A stretch of 64,000 nt of DNA, from NCBI GenBank assembly GCA_003385635.1, contig QQUY01000001.1:2519001-2583000 (forward strand). Reading direction: 5' to 3'. The translations under genes were made by a program, and so were the position numbers. This document shows positions 62,240 to 64,000 of the stretch, in pieces. How positions within the stretch are numbered: the first letter of the stretch is position 1; every line of letters starts with the position of its first letter. Below the pieces are notes generated by a model. The model searched no databases, was not told the DNA's origin, and worked only from the letters and a program-made list of their open reading frames with translations. The DNA is from Acidobacteriota bacterium. Lineage in GTDB: Bacteria > Acidobacteriota > Blastocatellia > Pyrinomonadales > Pyrinomonadaceae.

Positions 62240-63031
62240 ATGACCGATAACAATGGAAGTGGAATGAGACTGGAGGGAAAAGTCGCGATCGTGACCGGCG
62301 CAACAGGCGGGATCGGAGAAGCGACGGCCAGACGATTTCTTGAAGAAGGAGCGAGCGTGATGTTGGTCGGCCGTTCGAGGGATAAACTGGAGGAAACACG
62401 CAAACGTCTTTCGGAATTCGACAAGCTCGCTGATTTTGTCGCTGATGCGACCGATGAGGCAGCAACCAGAGAATCAGTCGAAGCCACGGTAGAATCGTTC
62501 GGAGGCCTTGATATCGTTGTGGCAAATGCCGGGATGGAGGGAAATTTCGCTCCGATCGAAGATCTTTCAGTAGAAGAGTTCGAACGGGTGCTTCGAACAA
62601 ATGTGATCGGAGTCTGGCTTTCGCTAAAGTACGCGGTCGGCCCGATGAAAACTGCCGGGAAGGGTTCGATGATCGCCTTGTCATCGATTGCCGGAATGAT
62701 CGGAGCCGCGACCATGGCTCCCTATATCGCAAGCAAACACGCAGTTTTTGGCCTCGTTAAAACCGCAGCGCTGGAACTTGCCGAATCCGGCATTCGTGTT
62801 AATGCAATAGGCCCGGGGCCGATCGACAACCGCATGATCCGCTCATTGGAATCGCAGTGCAGCCCCGAAGACCACTCAGCGGGTCATGACTATATTGTGT
62901 CGCTTGTACCGATGAAACGATACGGCACCAATGAAGAGGTCGCCAACCTCGCAGTTTTCCTGGCGAGCGACGAGTCGTCATACTGTACCGGCGGGATCCT
63001 TATGATAGACGGCGGATTCACCGCCGCCTAG
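62240..63031 (+). CDS. SDR-family oxidoreductase (FabG-like)
   Basis: A 263-residue classical SDR. The ATG at 62240 has AAGGTG upstream, and a TTG three nt earlier is unlikely. It has [11 protein letters not shown] for cofactor binding, NAG, the Ser in LSSIAG, and catalytic Tyr in YIASKHAV. It ends [20 protein letters not shown]. The FabG-like form gives no firm substrate. It stands alone among repeats and kinase genes. Confidence 0.85.
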   Translation: MTDNNGSGMRLEGKVAIVTGATGGIGEATARRFLEEGASVMLVGRSRDKLEETRKRLSEFDKLADFVADATDEAATRESVEATVESFGGLDIVVANAGMEGNFAPIEDLSVEEFERVLRTNVIGVWLSLKYAVGPMKTAGKGSMIALSSIAGMIGAATMAPYIASKHAVFGLVKTAALELAESGIRVNAIGPGPIDNRMIRSLESQCSPEDHSAGHDYIVSLVPMKRYGTNEEVANLAVFLASDESSYCTGGILMIDGGFTAA

Positions 63032-63039
63032 CAGGTTTG

Positions 63040-63360
63040 TCCGAAAGCGACAGCGACGGGCATAAACGGAGCACACGCGTCCCGCTTGCAATCGGAACCC
63101 TGAGCGTAAGCGACGGGCAATATCGAGGACTGACGTCGCCTCAGGTACTGAGAAATGAGAGATGCGTGCTGAGAATTGGCTTTCAGGAAAGCGCAAGTTG
63201 ATAGTTAAAATTCGAATGAATTGACTGCTCAGGTGTCGCGCAGAGTGCTCGCCTAATGCAGGTTGCGCTTGACGTCATATCTTCAATTTTCAGTTCTCAA
63301 CAATCAGTTTTCAGTTTCTCAGTACTCAGTACTCAGTACTCATCTCTCAGCACTACTTTT
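63040..63360. repeat. Repeat complex forming the leader of the last kinase gene
   Basis: 24-nt-family pieces lie at 63048-63112, then aggactg and agtactg-type units (63126-63170). An agttgatagttaaaattc segment follows at 63190. From 63283 to 63359 eleven 7-nt units run in one phase: tcaattt, tcagttc, tcaacaa, two tcagttt, three ctcagta, ctcatct, ctcagca and ctacttt. The ATG follows 1 nt later. This matches the leader at 54924-55002 almost unit by unit. Confidence 0.92.
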
Positions 63361-64000
63361 ATGGCGCTTGATCCCAACACTTTGATCTCCCATTACCGGA
63401 TCGCCGAGAAGATCGGCGAGGGCGGGATGGGTGAGGTGTATCGCGCCTCTGACGACGTGCTGGAACGGGATGTAGCGCTGAAGATCATAAGCGAGGAATG
63501 CTGCCGAGAGTCTGAGAAGCTACAGAGATTCGTACGCGAGGCAAAGGCGTCCTCCGCCCTGAACCATCCCAACATAATTACGATCTTCGAATTCGGGACC
63601 GATGGCGAAACACATTTCATCGCTTCCGAACTCATCGACGGAAAGACGCTTGGAGACGTTCTTTCCTCCGGGCCTCTTTCCGTGCCGGAGACCCTGCAGA
63701 TCGCGGGCCAGGTGGCGTCCGCACTCTCGGCGGCGCACGCCGCGGGGATCGTTCATCGCGACATCAAGCCGGACAACGTGATGATCAGGCCCGATGGCCT
63801 TGTGAAGGTGCTCGATTTTGGTGTAGCAAAGCTGCTGAGGCTCGAATCCTCGAAGAATACTGACCCCGAAGCGGAGACGAGGATCAAGATCGATACCTCG
63901 CCCGGAATGATCATCGGCACGGCGAACTACATGTCGCCCGAACAGGCTGCCGCGAAAGAAGTGGATCACCGATCCGATATCTTCAGCTTTGGCGTCCTTG
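63361..64000 (+). CDS. Ser/Thr protein kinase, 3'-truncated by the window edge
   Basis: 213 codons of a fourth Hanks-type kinase are visible, starting MALDPNTLISHYRI, clearly a paralogue of the kinases at 55003 and 57975. It has the glycine loop GEGGMGEVYRA, Lys41 in ALKII, IVHRDIKPDNVMI, LDFGVAKLL and GTANYMSPEQAAAKEV. The frame is open to the last base. The sensor half is outside the window. The leader is the conserved heptamer array without a Shine-Dalgarno sequence. Confidence 0.93.
   Translation, partial: MALDPNTLISHYRIAEKIGEGGMGEVYRASDDVLERDVALKIISEECCRESEKLQRFVREAKASSALNHPNIITIFEFGTDGETHFIASELIDGKTLGDVLSSGPLSVPETLQIAGQVASALSAAHAAGIVHRDIKPDNVMIRPDGLVKVLDFGVAKLLRLESSKNTDPEAETRIKIDTSPGMIIGTANYMSPEQAAAKEVDHRSDIFSFGVL

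Overview
The window looks like chromosomal DNA of an acidobacterium, most likely of the Blastocatellia (Pyrinomonadales-like) type. This is inferred from an Oar-like TonB-dependent receptor with a carboxypeptidase-regulatory domain, a cluster of long membrane-anchored Ser/Thr kinases carrying PD40 or TPR sensor halves, a large S55 (SpoIVB-type) protease in a gene set without sporulation genes, and very dense intergenic repeats. Base composition is moderately GC-rich and similar across genes. No rRNA, tRNA, CRISPR array, prophage or transposase gene was recognised.

Layout. 1-6755: end of a CysQ/IMPase-type phosphatase, a TonB-dependent receptor, an SDR and a MacB-like ABC exporter pair. 6909-15647: an SbcD-like nuclease with a LON-domain protein, an alpha/beta-hydrolase relative that has lost its nucleophile, the S55 protease, a stand-alone ppGpp-hydrolase-like HD protein, moaD-moaE and an acyl-CoA ligase. 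16002-20031: SDR, DinB-like protein and a LytS/LytTR two-component pair. 20223-25631: an M1 aminopeptidase invaded by repeats and a TonB-domain protein. 25805-31309 (minus strand): a nucleoside import and salvage operon (two permeases, purine nucleoside phosphorylase, uridine kinase, cytidine deaminase, and an exported MtaD-like deaminase). 31584-35601: heat-shock genes hsp20, clpB, grpE. 35799-42037: gpmI, divergent argG/argH, an MTAN-like nucleosidase, thymidine kinase. 42344-46038: sugar-nucleotide epimerase, glycosyltransferase, YkgJ-like protein, M15-like peptidase. 46475-64000: four paralogous receptor-like Ser/Thr kinases interspersed with a DUF5694-like protein, a PD40-amidohydrolase, an SMP-30-like protein and an SDR.

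The most unusual content is the repeat system. Several different heptanucleotide arrays (core units TTCTGAC, CTCAGTA, TCAATTT, GACAGGA, CTCACTG) occur between genes. At the kinase genes, units of different sequence follow each other in one unbroken 7-nt phase up to the start codon. Arrays often occur as inverted pairs, and separate multi-hairpin elements with 13-nt terminal inverted repeats (57602-57791, 50093-50243) lie nearby. The same repeats have entered the M1 aminopeptidase gene at four places without breaking the frame, adding about 190 codons. They also supply the last codons and stop codons of at least six other genes, and form leaders without a Shine-Dalgarno sequence for the kinase genes and the HD gene. 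This resembles, but is not the same as, Rickettsia palindromic elements inside proteins and the cyanobacterial heptanucleotide STRR repeats. How it spreads is unknown from this window.
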